Origin: Pelobacter sp. UBA6093
GTDB lineage: Bacteria > Desulfobacterota > Desulfuromonadia > Desulfuromonadales > Syntrophotaleaceae
Direction: 5' to 3'
Assembly (NCBI GenBank): GCA_002435955.1
Contig: DIWZ01000032.1
Location: forward strand, 133,641 to 197,640
Length of the DNA stretch: 64,000 bases
Shown here: positions 50,926 through 58,785 of the stretch, piece after piece
Layout: every line of letters starts with the position of its first letter
Numbering within the stretch: the first letter of the stretch is position 1
Translations under genes and position numbers: made by a program
Notes under the pieces: generated by a model
The model's database searches: none
Seen by the model: only the letters and a program-made list of their open reading frames with translations
What the model was told of the DNA's origin: nothing

Positions 50926-52059
50926 CTACTTGCCGTGACTGACGCGCGGCACCCGCTTGCTGAACTGACAGAATACTTCGTAACTGATGGTACCGATGCG
51001 CTGCGCCCATTCGTCGGCAGAGATGCATTGACCGTTATCGCAACCCAGCAGGGTGACCTCGTCGCCGACGACCACCTCGGGAATGTCGGTTACATCGATC
51101 ATGGTCCAGTCCATGCAGACGGTTCCGGCCACCCTGGCGCGCTGACCGCGCACCAGTACTTCTCCGACATTGGACAGATGACGGCTGTAACCGTCGGCAT
51201 AACCAACCGGAATGACCGCCAGAACCGACGGACGCTGCGCCACGAAACGATGCCCGTAGGACACGCCGGTACCTGCCGGCACGCTTCGTACCTGCGCTAC
51301 ACGGGAACGAAAACTCATCACCGGTCTCAAATCAAAACGCCCGGCAAAAGCCGAACTGGGCAACCCGCCATAAAGCAGAATACCGGGTCGCGACAGGTTG
51401 CATTCTGGCACCTGCCTTGTCAACAAGGCGGCACTGTTGCTCAAATGAATATAACGCGGAGCAAAACCGGCCTGCCGGACCAGAGCCAGACAGGCTCGAA
51501 AAGTCGCCACCTGCTGCTGATTGATGGCATCTTCCGGTTCGTCGGCCATGGCCAGGTGAGAAAACAGTCCGTCCATGTGCAACCCTGGCAACGTGTCCAA
51601 TTCTTCCAGCACCCGGGGAAGATCCTCGGGACGGAAACCGACGCGGCTCATGCCGGTATCCAGCTTCAGGTGATAATGCAGCACCACGTTGGCCGATCGC
51701 GCCCAGCCATCCAGGCGTCGTGCAGCATCCATATCGAAAATGGTCGGAACCAGATCGAAGTGCAGCAGATCTTTCTCCTGACCGGGGTAGAGGCCGCCAA
51801 GCACCAGAATCGGACAGACTACCCCCGCCTCTCGCAACGCGACGCCTTCTTCCACAATGGCCACACCGAACATCTGCGCACCGGCATCCTGCAATGCCAT
51901 GGAAACCCGCGAAGCACCATGGCCGTAGGCATCGGCCTTGACAACGGCCAGAATCCCCTGCCCCGGCCCAGCCAACTGTTGAGCCTGGCGAAAGTTATGC
52001 TTTAATGCCTCAAGATCGATTTCAACACGGGTGGGACGATGTCCCCAGGGATCGTTCAT
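50926..52059 (-). CDS. alr: Alanine racemase
   Basis: This 377-residue PLP enzyme makes D-alanine for the Ddl step encoded in the same window. The PLP lysine lies in AVVKADAYGHGA (Lys41), and the catalytic Tyr in GVSYGHRF near residue 267. GMSRVGF and VCMDWTMIDVTD are conserved. The protein ends FCQFSKRVPRVSHGK, close to the usual end. A gap with the palindromic half repeat separates it from the RACo-like gene. Confidence 0.96.
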   Translation of the reverse strand: MNDPWGHRPTRVEIDLEALKHNFRQAQQLAGPGQGILAVVKADAYGHGASRVSMALQDAGAQMFGVAIVEEGVALREAGVVCPILVLGGLYPGQEKDLLHFDLVPTIFDMDAARRLDGWARSANVVLHYHLKLDTGMSRVGFRPEDLPRVLEELDTLPGLHMDGLFSHLAMADEPEDAINQQQVATFRACLALVRQAGFAPRYIHLSNSAALLTRQVPECNLSRPGILLYGGLPSSAFAGRFDLRPVMSFRSRVAQVRSVPAGTGVSYGHRFVAQRPSVLAVIPVGYADGYSRHLSNVGEVLVRGQRARVAGTVCMDWTMIDVTDIPEVVVGDEVTLLGCDNGQCISADEWAQRIGTISYEVFCQFSKRVPRVSHGK

Positions 52060-52432
52060 GACAGCTTATTCCTGTATCTGAAATAATATCGGCCGGATAA
52101 GAACCGAAGACAAAACGGGAAAATACGACCAGGCACAGGTGACCTCCGGCCTGGCGGTGCTACTTGGAAGACCCTGCCACCGATCGGTAACAGGTTACAA
52201 ACCCGCGAAAAACTCTTAGCACGACACCCCATGACTGTAAAGGGCAAAACTGCCTTTTACCCTGGCGGCGGCTGCCGGGGGTTGCTTGACAGGCAAAACA
52301 GCATTCGCTAAAGTGCTGCGGTTTCCGAAAACATCAAACTTGATGGCCATAATTCGGCTTTACATGATACGCTGGTGAGGTATTAAAATATACGGGCGTA
52401 TACGCTTAACCGGTTCACGAACATAACCGCTA
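52060..52432. other. Long intergenic region between divergent alr and the thi operon
   Basis: This part of the 625-base gap has no credible gene; a minus-strand frame (52056-52247) lacks a start signal. Seen in it are a small hairpin, AAAGGGCA/TGCCTTTT (about 52239-52258), the predicted thi promoter (52286-52314) and the perfect palindrome TATACG-GG-CGTATA (52389-52402), which lies in the predicted leader and could be a regulator site. No c-di-GMP or glycine riboswitch could be assembled here. Confidence 0.5.
52286..52314 (+). promoter_or_regulatory. Putative promoter of the thiamine operon
   Basis: TTGACA (52286-52291) and TAAAGT (52309-52314) are 17 bases apart. The start near 52321 would give a leader of about 360 bases containing the TATACG palindrome, the palindromic repeat, the TPP riboswitch and its terminator. 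A closer promoter inside the leader is not excluded. Confidence 0.6.
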
Positions 52433-52525
52433 GGAACCTGTCGGACTATCCGGGCCGAAGCGATAATTTGGATGTTTGAGAACATCTGAATTTGCAGCCG
52501 GCGCATGAAAAGTCCGACAGCCTCC
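52433..52525. repeat. Palindromic intergenic repeat, long form (copy 3)
   Basis: The left arm is GGAACCTGTCGGACTATCC (52433-52451) and the right arm GAAAAGTCCGACAGCCTCC (52507-52525). Compared with copy 1 it shares GGGCCGAA and TTTGCAGCCGG in the centre but carries about 31 extra bases between them, including a small ATGTT/AACAT hairpin. The right arm runs directly into the TPP riboswitch. Confidence 0.9.
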
Positions 52526-52613
52526 TAAGGGCGTCTTTGCATTGAGAATTCCGCGTAATGCGGGATAACCTTTGGAACCTGACCCGGGTCATGCCGGCGC
52601 AGGGAGCGGTGTC
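52516..52613 (+). ncRNA. TPP riboswitch (THI element)
   Basis: The 3' half is diagnostic: GGAACCTGACCCGG, GTCATG, CCGGCGCAGGGA (52574-52605), matching the THI box A-C-C-U-G-A...C-C-G-G...C-C-G-G-C-G-x-A-G-G-G-A. The 5' half has CCTAAGG (52524-52530), pairing with CCTTTGG (52569-52575) as P2, the conserved TTGAGA, and a variable stem ATTCCGC/GCGGGAT (52548-52554, 52560-52566). GACA (52516-52519) with TGTC (52610-52613), plus TCC/GGA, could form P1. That strand belongs to the dispersed repeat. The aptamer senses thiamine pyrophosphate and precedes thiamine genes. Confidence 0.88.
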
Positions 52614-52630
52614 GCAAGGCAATCGTGATG

Positions 52631-52664
52631 ATCGTCACGTGCTTTCCGGCCGTGACGATTTTTT
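52631..52664 (+). terminator. Riboswitch expression-platform terminator
   Basis: ATCGTCACG (52631-52639) pairs perfectly with CGTGACGAT (52651-52659), followed by a run of T to 52664. An alternative hairpin, CGTGA (52624-52628) with TCACG (52635-52639), uses the same 5' arm and would prevent termination. This suggests TPP-dependent transcription termination before the thiED start. Confidence 0.85.
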
Positions 52665-52684
52665 ATATTCAACGAGAGGCCCTC

Positions 52685-54124
52685 ATGAAAACCAGGCATA
52701 TCCAGGGTCTGTATCTCATAACCGACGATTCCCATGGCGAACAGTTGCAGACCAAACTGGCCGCCGCGCTCAAGGGCGGTACCCGCATTGTGCAATACCG
52801 GGGCAAAAACCTGCCAGCGTCGATGCAGCGGCTGGAGGCACGGATGGTTTGCACCCTGTGCCGTCAGGCCGGCGCCCTGTTCATCGTCAACGACGACCCA
52901 CACCTGGCCCTGGATTGTCAAGCCGACGGCGTGCATCTCGGCCAGCAGGATATGAGCATTGCCGAAGCCCGCACCCTGCTCGGACCGGATAAAATCATCG
53001 GCACATCCAACCGCACCGCAGAACAGGCCGTCGCTTCGCAACAGGCCGGTGCCGACTACGTCGCTATCGGCAGCATTTACCCCACCGACAGCAAACACGA
53101 TGCCGTGCATATAGGACTCGACGTTTTGCGCGACATCCGACGTGCCGTCGAGGTGCCGTTGGTGGCCATCGGCGGCATCGACCGCGACCGGGCAGGCGCA
53201 GTCATCGATGCCGGCGCCGACGCCATCGCCCTGATTTCCGCCGTCATGGCCGATCCCAGCCCGGCACTGGCCGCGCGGGAAATCGCCCTGCAGTTCAACC
53301 GCCGCGCCCCCATGCCCCGCGGCAAGGTATTGACCGTGGCCGGTTCCGACAGCGGCGGCGGCGCCGGCATCCAGGCCGACCTCAAGACCATTACCCTGCT
53401 GGGTAGTTACGGCATGAGCGTCATCACCGCCCTGACCGCCCAGAATACCTGTGGGGTACGGAGCATTTACCCGATCCCCGCTGCCTTTGTCGGCGAGCAA
53501 CTGGTGGCGGTGCTTGACGATCTTGCTCCAGAGGTAGTCAAGACTGGTATGCTGCTCGATGCCGCCATCGTGTTTCTGGTCGCCCGGGCCCTGCAAGAGC
53601 ACGGCCTGCTGGCGGTGGTCGACCCGGTCATGGTCGCCAAAGGGGGTACCCTGCTGCTGCGCGAAGAGGCCACCAAGGCCTGCCGTGAACACCTGTTGCC
53701 TCACACCTATCTGCTCACCCCCAACCTGCCGGAAGCCGGGCAACTGACCGGCTTGCAGGTGCACAGCGAAGCGGATATGGAAAAAGCCGCCCGACGTTTG
53801 CAGCAACTCGGTGCCCGCAACGTCCTGTTAAAGGGTGGCCACCTCGACGGCGAAGCCGTTGACTTGCTGCTAGACGGCGACACCCTGCACCGGCTGCCGG
53901 CAAAACGCATCGACAGCCGCAATACCCACGGCACCGGCTGCAGCAGTTCCGCGGCCATCGCCGCTCTGCTGGCAAGCGGGCATCCACTGCCGCAAGCGGT
54001 AATCCTGGCCAAGGAATTTATTTCCGAAGCGATTCGCACCGCCGGCGACCTCGGCGCAGGCCACGGGCCGGTCAATCACTATATCGCCGCGCAACAGCTG
54101 ATGAGCAAAATCAAAAAATATTGA
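52685..54124 (+). CDS. thiED: ThiE-ThiD fusion: thiamine phosphate synthase / hydroxymethylpyrimidine (phosphate) kinase
   Basis: The ATG at 52685 has GAGAGG upstream and lies 20 bases after the terminator U-run; the 20-codon extension would start inside the terminator. The 479-residue protein has an N-terminal ThiE barrel (about 1-210: LYLITDD, QYRGKN, NDDPHLALDCQADGVHLGQQDM, AIGSIYPT, AIGGID). A ThiD ribokinase domain follows (about 218-479: VLTVAGSDSGGGAGIQADLKT, VDPVMVAKGG, NTHGTGCSSSAAIAALLA). It phosphorylates HMP-P and joins it to the thiazole phosphate. It is regulated by the TPP riboswitch. Confidence 0.95.
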   Translation: MKTRHIQGLYLITDDSHGEQLQTKLAAALKGGTRIVQYRGKNLPASMQRLEARMVCTLCRQAGALFIVNDDPHLALDCQADGVHLGQQDMSIAEARTLLGPDKIIGTSNRTAEQAVASQQAGADYVAIGSIYPTDSKHDAVHIGLDVLRDIRRAVEVPLVAIGGIDRDRAGAVIDAGADAIALISAVMADPSPALAAREIALQFNRRAPMPRGKVLTVAGSDSGGGAGIQADLKTITLLGSYGMSVITALTAQNTCGVRSIYPIPAAFVGEQLVAVLDDLAPEVVKTGMLLDAAIVFLVARALQEHGLLAVVDPVMVAKGGTLLLREEATKACREHLLPHTYLLTPNLPEAGQLTGLQVHSEADMEKAARRLQQLGARNVLLKGGHLDGEAVDLLLDGDTLHRLPAKRIDSRNTHGTGCSSSAAIAALLASGHPLPQAVILAKEFISEAIRTAGDLGAGHGPVNHYIAAQQLMSKIKKY

Positions 54125-54140
54125 CACGCTTTCACATCTT

Positions 54141-54160
54141 GCAGCTTACGACTTACAGCT
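54141..54160. repeat. Short repeat motif between thiED and thiC
   Basis: GCAGCTTACGACTTACAGCT contains near-repeated heptamers (AGCTTAC, ACTTACA). It resembles short repetitive tracts I have seen in gaps of related genomes, and only one copy is in this window. Confidence 0.4.
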
Positions 54161-54182
54161 TTCATGCTTGAGAGGTAGATTC

Positions 54183-55475
54183 ATGACCCAGCTCGAAATG
54201 GCCCGCCAGGGCATTGTCTCCGACAAAATGAAGCAGGCCGCCGTCGAGGCCGGCATCGATGCCGAAATCCTGCGGCAGCGCATTGCCGAAGGCACGGCCA
54301 TCGTCTGCCATAACAACAGGCACACCAACGGTCGCCCGCTGGCCGTCGGCAAAGGTCTGCCCACCCGGGTCAACGCCAATATCGGTACCAGCAAGGACGA
54401 TACCAGCATCGACAAGGAACTGGAAAAAGCCCGTGTTGCGGTGGCCGCTGGCGCCGATGCCATCATGGACCTGTCCACCGGCGGCCCCATTGACGAAATC
54501 CGCCGCGCCATCATCGCCGAGACTCAGGCCTGCATCGGCAGTGTGCCGCTGTACCAGGCCGCCTGCGACACGGTAGTGAAAAAAGGCAAGGCCATCGTCG
54601 ACATGACCGCCGACGAAATTTTCGACGGCATAAAAAAGCATCTCGACGACGGCGTCGATTTCATCACCGTGCATTGCGGCGTCACCCGCGCCACCGTGGA
54701 GCGTATGGACAACGAAGGACGCATCATGGAAGTCGTGTCGCGCGGCGGTTCCTTCACCGTCGCCTGGATGACCCGCAACAACGCCGAAAACCCCCTCTAC
54801 GAGCACTTCGATCGGCTGCTGGAACTGGTCAAACCCTACGACGCCACCTTGTCCCTGGGGGACGGTTTCCGTCCCGGCTGCCTGGCCGATGCCACTGATC
54901 GCGCCCAGATTCACGAACTCATCATCCTCGGTGAGCTGACCCAGCGCGCCTGGGACGCCGGCATTCAGGTCATGATCGAGGGCCCGGGCCATGTACCGCT
55001 GAATCAGATCGAGGCCAACATCCAGCTGCAGAAACGCCTCTGCCACGGCGCGCCCTTCTATGTACTGGGCCCGCTGGTCACCGATATCGCTCCCGGCTAC
55101 GATCACATTACCTGCGCCATCGGCGGCGCCATCGCCGCCAGCGCCGGCGCCGACTTCTTGTGTTATGTCACCCCCAGCGAGCATCTGTGCCTGCCCACCG
55201 CCCAGGATGTACACGATGGCGTCATGGCCACCCGCATCGCCGCCCATGCCGCCGACATCGTCAAGGGGTTGCCCGGCGCCATGGAAAAAGACATCGCCAT
55301 GAGCAAGGCCCGCAAGGCTCTCGATTGGGAAACCCAGTACTGCCTGGCCATTGACCCTGCCCTGGCCCGCAAGCGTCGCGGTGAATCGGGGGTGGATGAA
55401 GAGCACGGGGCCTGCACCATGTGCGGCGAGTTCTGCGCCTACAAGGTCATGGACGAGCGCAAGCAAAAGCAATAA
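54183..55475 (+). CDS. thiC: Phosphomethylpyrimidine synthase ThiC
   Basis: The 430-residue protein from the ATG at 54183 (GAGAGG upstream) is the radical SAM enzyme that rearranges aminoimidazole ribotide into HMP-P. It has the R-V-N-A-N-I-G-T-S block, DLSTGG, GAPFYVLGPLVTDIAPGYDHIT and IGGAIAA. The C-terminal cluster site is CTMCGEFC. That spacing reads C-x2-C-x3-C, one residue shorter than the C-x2-C-x4-C of E. coli ThiC, and the protein is of the shorter bacterial class. It is downstream of thiED in the TPP-controlled operon and is followed by a strong terminator. Confidence 0.96.
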   Translation: MTQLEMARQGIVSDKMKQAAVEAGIDAEILRQRIAEGTAIVCHNNRHTNGRPLAVGKGLPTRVNANIGTSKDDTSIDKELEKARVAVAAGADAIMDLSTGGPIDEIRRAIIAETQACIGSVPLYQAACDTVVKKGKAIVDMTADEIFDGIKKHLDDGVDFITVHCGVTRATVERMDNEGRIMEVVSRGGSFTVAWMTRNNAENPLYEHFDRLLELVKPYDATLSLGDGFRPGCLADATDRAQIHELIILGELTQRAWDAGIQVMIEGPGHVPLNQIEANIQLQKRLCHGAPFYVLGPLVTDIAPGYDHITCAIGGAIAASAGADFLCYVTPSEHLCLPTAQDVHDGVMATRIAAHAADIVKGLPGAMEKDIAMSKARKALDWETQYCLAIDPALARKRRGESGVDEEHGACTMCGEFCAYKVMDERKQKQ

Positions 55476-55499
55476 ATAATACCATTCCTTACCGGACAA

Positions 55500-55537
55500 G
55501 AGCCCCCGGGTCGATGAGACCCGGGGGCTCTTTTTTT
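55500..55537 (+). terminator. Intrinsic terminator of the thi operon
   Basis: GAGCCCCCGGGT (55500-55511) pairs perfectly with ACCCGGGGGCTC (55519-55530) around a 7-base loop, followed by seven T (55531-55537). Confidence 0.95.
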
Positions 55538-55568
55538 ATCGGCTCCTCGCGGACTCCAGGAACAACAA

Positions 55569-58430
55569 TCATACCCTCCCCAACGGCTGTCCCTGTTCGA
55601 GCAGAAACGCACCTGCCTGCGCCGGTTCAAGGGGTTTGCTGAACAGATACCCCTGACAGAAATCGCAGCCTCTCTCCAGAAAAAAGCCAAACTGCTCCTC
55701 GGTTTCGATGCCCTCGGCGACCACCTCCAGATTCATGGTTTTGGCCAGGGCGACCACCGCGCTGGCGATAGCCGCGTCGTTGGCATCGGTCAGGACATCC
55801 TTGACGAAACTTCGGTCGACTTTGAGACGTTTCACAGGGAAGCGTTTCAGGTAATGCAGGGAGGAATAACCCGAGCCGAAATCGTCGATGGCCAGGTGGA
55901 CTCCCATGTCGGCAATCGCTTTCATGATCTCGATGGCCCGCTCGACATCTTCCATGACCATGCTTTCGGTGATTTCCAGTTCGAGTTGTTCCGGCGGGTG
56001 CCCGGTTTCATCGAGGATGCGTCGTACCAGGCCGGGCAGATCAACCCTGCGAAACTGGCGGGGCGATATGTTGACTGCCATTCTTACCGGCGCCAGGCCG
56101 GCCTGCTGCCAGGCCATGTTGCGCAGGCAGGCCTCCCGCAGAACCCATTCGCCAATGGCAACAATGACGCCGCTGTCTTCCGCCAGGGGGATAAAATCGG
56201 CCGGTGAAACCAACCCCCGTAGTGGATGCCGCCAGCGGATAAGAGCCTCAAATCCTATCAACCGGCGGGTCGACAATTCAACCTGGGGTTGGAAATGCAG
56301 AACGAACTCGCCATTTTGGAGGGCATTGCGCAGGTCCGCTTCCATACTCAGAAGCTCACGGGTGCGCACATTCAGGGCCGGGATGAAATATTCGAACAGA
56401 TTGCCGCCCTGCTGTTTGGCTCGATTCATGGCGACGCTTGCGGTTCTGAGAAGGGTCTCGGCGTCTTCGCCGTCATCCGGGCACAGACTGATGCCCAGAC
56501 TGGCGGTGAGGTAAAAAGAATGGCTGTGGATTTTGAACGGTTCGGCTATCTGCCGAAGGACATTACGGGCCACCACCCTGGTGGCCTTGAGATCCTGGAA
56601 ATCTTCCAGCAGGATGACAAACTCGGTGCCGCCGAGTCGCGACAGGGTGTCGGCCTGACGAACCACCTTGCGCAGTCGGTCGGCGATCTGGCACAACACC
56701 AGGTTGCCGGTTTGATGATCGAAACTGCCGATGATCTTGCTGAAACGGTCGAGGCCGATAAGCAGTATCCCCATTTTGGTATGGGCGCGTTTCGCTTTGG
56801 CGATGGCATGGGCCAGGCGGTCCTTGAGCAGTTTCTGATTGGGCAGACCGGTCAGTTCATCGTGATGGTCAAGATATTCCAGTCGCGTTTGGGCTTCCAT
56901 CTTCCGAGTGATATCCTGCACGATGGAGACGCCGAAACCCCGGCCATCCTTCCCGCCGGAAACCCACACGAACGTCACCTCCCCCCAGACGGTCGCTCCG
57001 TCCTTGCGCACGCAGCGTTGCTGAAAGACAATGCCGGATGCCGTACTGGTGAAGGAATCCAACACCTGTCGGGTTCGGGCGCGATCATCTGGATGGGTGA
57101 GAAACTCACCCTTGACGGTTTGCAGTTCGTCCAGGGGATACCCGACGAAAGAACAGAAGGCCGGGTTGGCGTCCAGAATCTGCCCTTCCCGGGAGATTAC
57201 GCACATGCCCACGCCGGATTTTTCGAAAATGCTGCGGAACCGCTGCTCGCTCTCGGCAAGCTGCTGCATGGCCTGTTTCTGCTCGGTGAGATCGACGATG
57301 GTGCCGACATAGCGCTGCAATTCGCCGTTGTTGTCCCGCACCGGGACGGCGGCCGCCTGCACCCAGCGCAGCTCGCCGTTGCGGTGCAGCAGACAGTGCT
57401 CCCTCTGCCAGGGTTCCGTATGGTGCTTGGCCTCCTTCCAGCTCGCCACCACCCGCTGCCGGTCTTCGGCCGGAATAGCCGCAGCCCAGCCGTACCCCAG
57501 GCTCTCCTCCACCGATAGACCGGTCATGCGCACCCAGGCCGGATTGGAATAGGTATTTTGGCCCGCAGCGTCGACCTCAAAAATTCCTATGGGCGCCGCT
57601 TCGGCCAATGCCTTGAAGCGTCCTTCGCTGGCCTGCAGCGCCAATTCCGTCTGCAGTTGGTTGGAGAGATCCTCGATCAGTTCCACGAAACCACTGCAGC
57701 CCCCCTCGGCGTCGAACACCGGGAACGCTTTGATGCGCACCTTGAAATGCCTGCCGTCGGCAAGAACCCCTTCGGTGACCACGGTTTGCGGCTGCCCGCT
57801 TTCCATGGCCGGCACGCCGGGACAATGGGGACAAATGGCCTGCCGCCTCTCGAATTCCCTGAAGCAGGAACGGCCGACGAAATCTTCGGGCGTCCGCTCG
57901 AAAATCTGGGCCAGAGTGCTGTTCACCATCTGGATACGATGGTCTCGGTCGATCAGGGAAAGGCCCACTCCGAGATTTTCCACCAGGGCCTGATAAAGGC
58001 CTTTGGTGGATCGCAATTTCCTCTCGATATCCTTTTGCGGGGTGATGTCCTGAATGAACCCGACAAACAGCGGCGGATCGCCAGGAGCATCGGCGGCCAA
58101 GCGGTTGACCGTGGTGAGGCTCCACAGCACCGCTCCGCTTTTGTGCAGATAACGCTTTTCGTAGGCATGCACCGGATCTTCGTGTGCCTGGAGGGTTTGA
58201 AAGACCTGAGCAGTCCGCTCACGATCGTCGGGATGAGTGAGTTCATCGATGTTCATGCCGAGCAGTTCGGGCAGAGCATAGCCGAGGTAATCGCAAAATG
58301 CCGCATTGGCCTGAAGAAGGGTCCGACGGCAATCGGCCAGGGCGATGCCGATCGTGACACCCTCAATAGCCCTGAGGCTGGAACCAGCGGCAACGGGTGT
58401 ATGCAAAACCAGGTCGGAAGGATCCAGCAT
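55569..58430 (-). CDS. Multi-PAS sensor protein with degenerate GGDEF and intact EAL domain
   Basis: The 953-residue protein starts at the ATG at 58430 with AAGGAG upstream. It has no membrane segment. About four PAS/PAC modules (roughly 15-135, 140-265, 270-395, 400-520) precede a GGDEF domain whose active motif reads G-G-T-E-F (near 596-600, in SRLGGTEFVILLE), and an EAL domain with FEALIRW near 725 and the D-D-F-G-S-G-Y-S-S-L block. The missing acidic residue makes diguanylate cyclase activity unlikely, so a c-di-GMP phosphodiesterase or receptor, tuned by PAS ligands, is inferred. It is encoded convergent with thiC and divergent from the second GGDEF-EAL protein. Confidence 0.92.
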   Translation of the reverse strand: MLDPSDLVLHTPVAAGSSLRAIEGVTIGIALADCRRTLLQANAAFCDYLGYALPELLGMNIDELTHPDDRERTAQVFQTLQAHEDPVHAYEKRYLHKSGAVLWSLTTVNRLAADAPGDPPLFVGFIQDITPQKDIERKLRSTKGLYQALVENLGVGLSLIDRDHRIQMVNSTLAQIFERTPEDFVGRSCFREFERRQAICPHCPGVPAMESGQPQTVVTEGVLADGRHFKVRIKAFPVFDAEGGCSGFVELIEDLSNQLQTELALQASEGRFKALAEAAPIGIFEVDAAGQNTYSNPAWVRMTGLSVEESLGYGWAAAIPAEDRQRVVASWKEAKHHTEPWQREHCLLHRNGELRWVQAAAVPVRDNNGELQRYVGTIVDLTEQKQAMQQLAESEQRFRSIFEKSGVGMCVISREGQILDANPAFCSFVGYPLDELQTVKGEFLTHPDDRARTRQVLDSFTSTASGIVFQQRCVRKDGATVWGEVTFVWVSGGKDGRGFGVSIVQDITRKMEAQTRLEYLDHHDELTGLPNQKLLKDRLAHAIAKAKRAHTKMGILLIGLDRFSKIIGSFDHQTGNLVLCQIADRLRKVVRQADTLSRLGGTEFVILLEDFQDLKATRVVARNVLRQIAEPFKIHSHSFYLTASLGISLCPDDGEDAETLLRTASVAMNRAKQQGGNLFEYFIPALNVRTRELLSMEADLRNALQNGEFVLHFQPQVELSTRRLIGFEALIRWRHPLRGLVSPADFIPLAEDSGVIVAIGEWVLREACLRNMAWQQAGLAPVRMAVNISPRQFRRVDLPGLVRRILDETGHPPEQLELEITESMVMEDVERAIEIMKAIADMGVHLAIDDFGSGYSSLHYLKRFPVKRLKVDRSFVKDVLTDANDAAIASAVVALAKTMNLEVVAEGIETEEQFGFFLERGCDFCQGYLFSKPLEPAQAGAFLLEQGQPLGRV

Positions 58431-58785
58431 GCGAACTCCTTGGATGGTGGGACAACACGAAAAGCATCGAAAGCGGAGGTGACTATGATGGCTGGATGTT
58501 CCCAGCAATCTAATCCGGATAGCGCATCAAGTCAAAGATTTGCTGGTCCGAAACAAGGCCGCGGATTATCTTTGCCGATGAGCGATGGGAACTCCCCCTT
58601 ATCCTACAAACGACTGGCGATACTCCCGATTGCCGGCAGTTGCAGACAAAAACTTTTGCCTGTGCAATCTCCAATCATACAAATAACATGATATTATCAA
58701 GAACATTGCTTTACCTCGGCCGAGCTCCTGCTGTCGGAAGGAGAAGAGCGAGAGTTGGCCAACTGCGCCGATAGATGGAGTTGAG
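58431..58785. other. 355-base gap between the two divergent c-di-GMP signalling genes
   Basis: This gap must contain both promoters and leaders. I see no protein gene, no clear sigma70 or sigma54 promoter, and no c-di-GMP riboswitch. GGAG lies before the ATG at 58786, and AAGGAG before the ATG at 58430. Confidence 0.5.

Noticed and set aside
52060..52260. Possible c-di-GMP (GEMM), glycine riboswitch or SRP RNA upstream of alr
   Set aside because: Fragments such as GGTAACAGG and CCTCCGGCC look suggestive, but the conserved cores are not in the right order or strand, and no complete fold could be drawn.
54162..55499. Long minus-strand frame of 445 codons opposite thiC
   Set aside because: It lies wholly antisense to a clearly conserved enzyme, and its composition mirrors the codon bias of thiC.
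58431..58785. sigma54 promoter or c-di-GMP riboswitch between the signalling genes
   Set aside because: A GG...GC pair exists, but the spacing is 14 rather than 10 bases, and no GEMM core is present.
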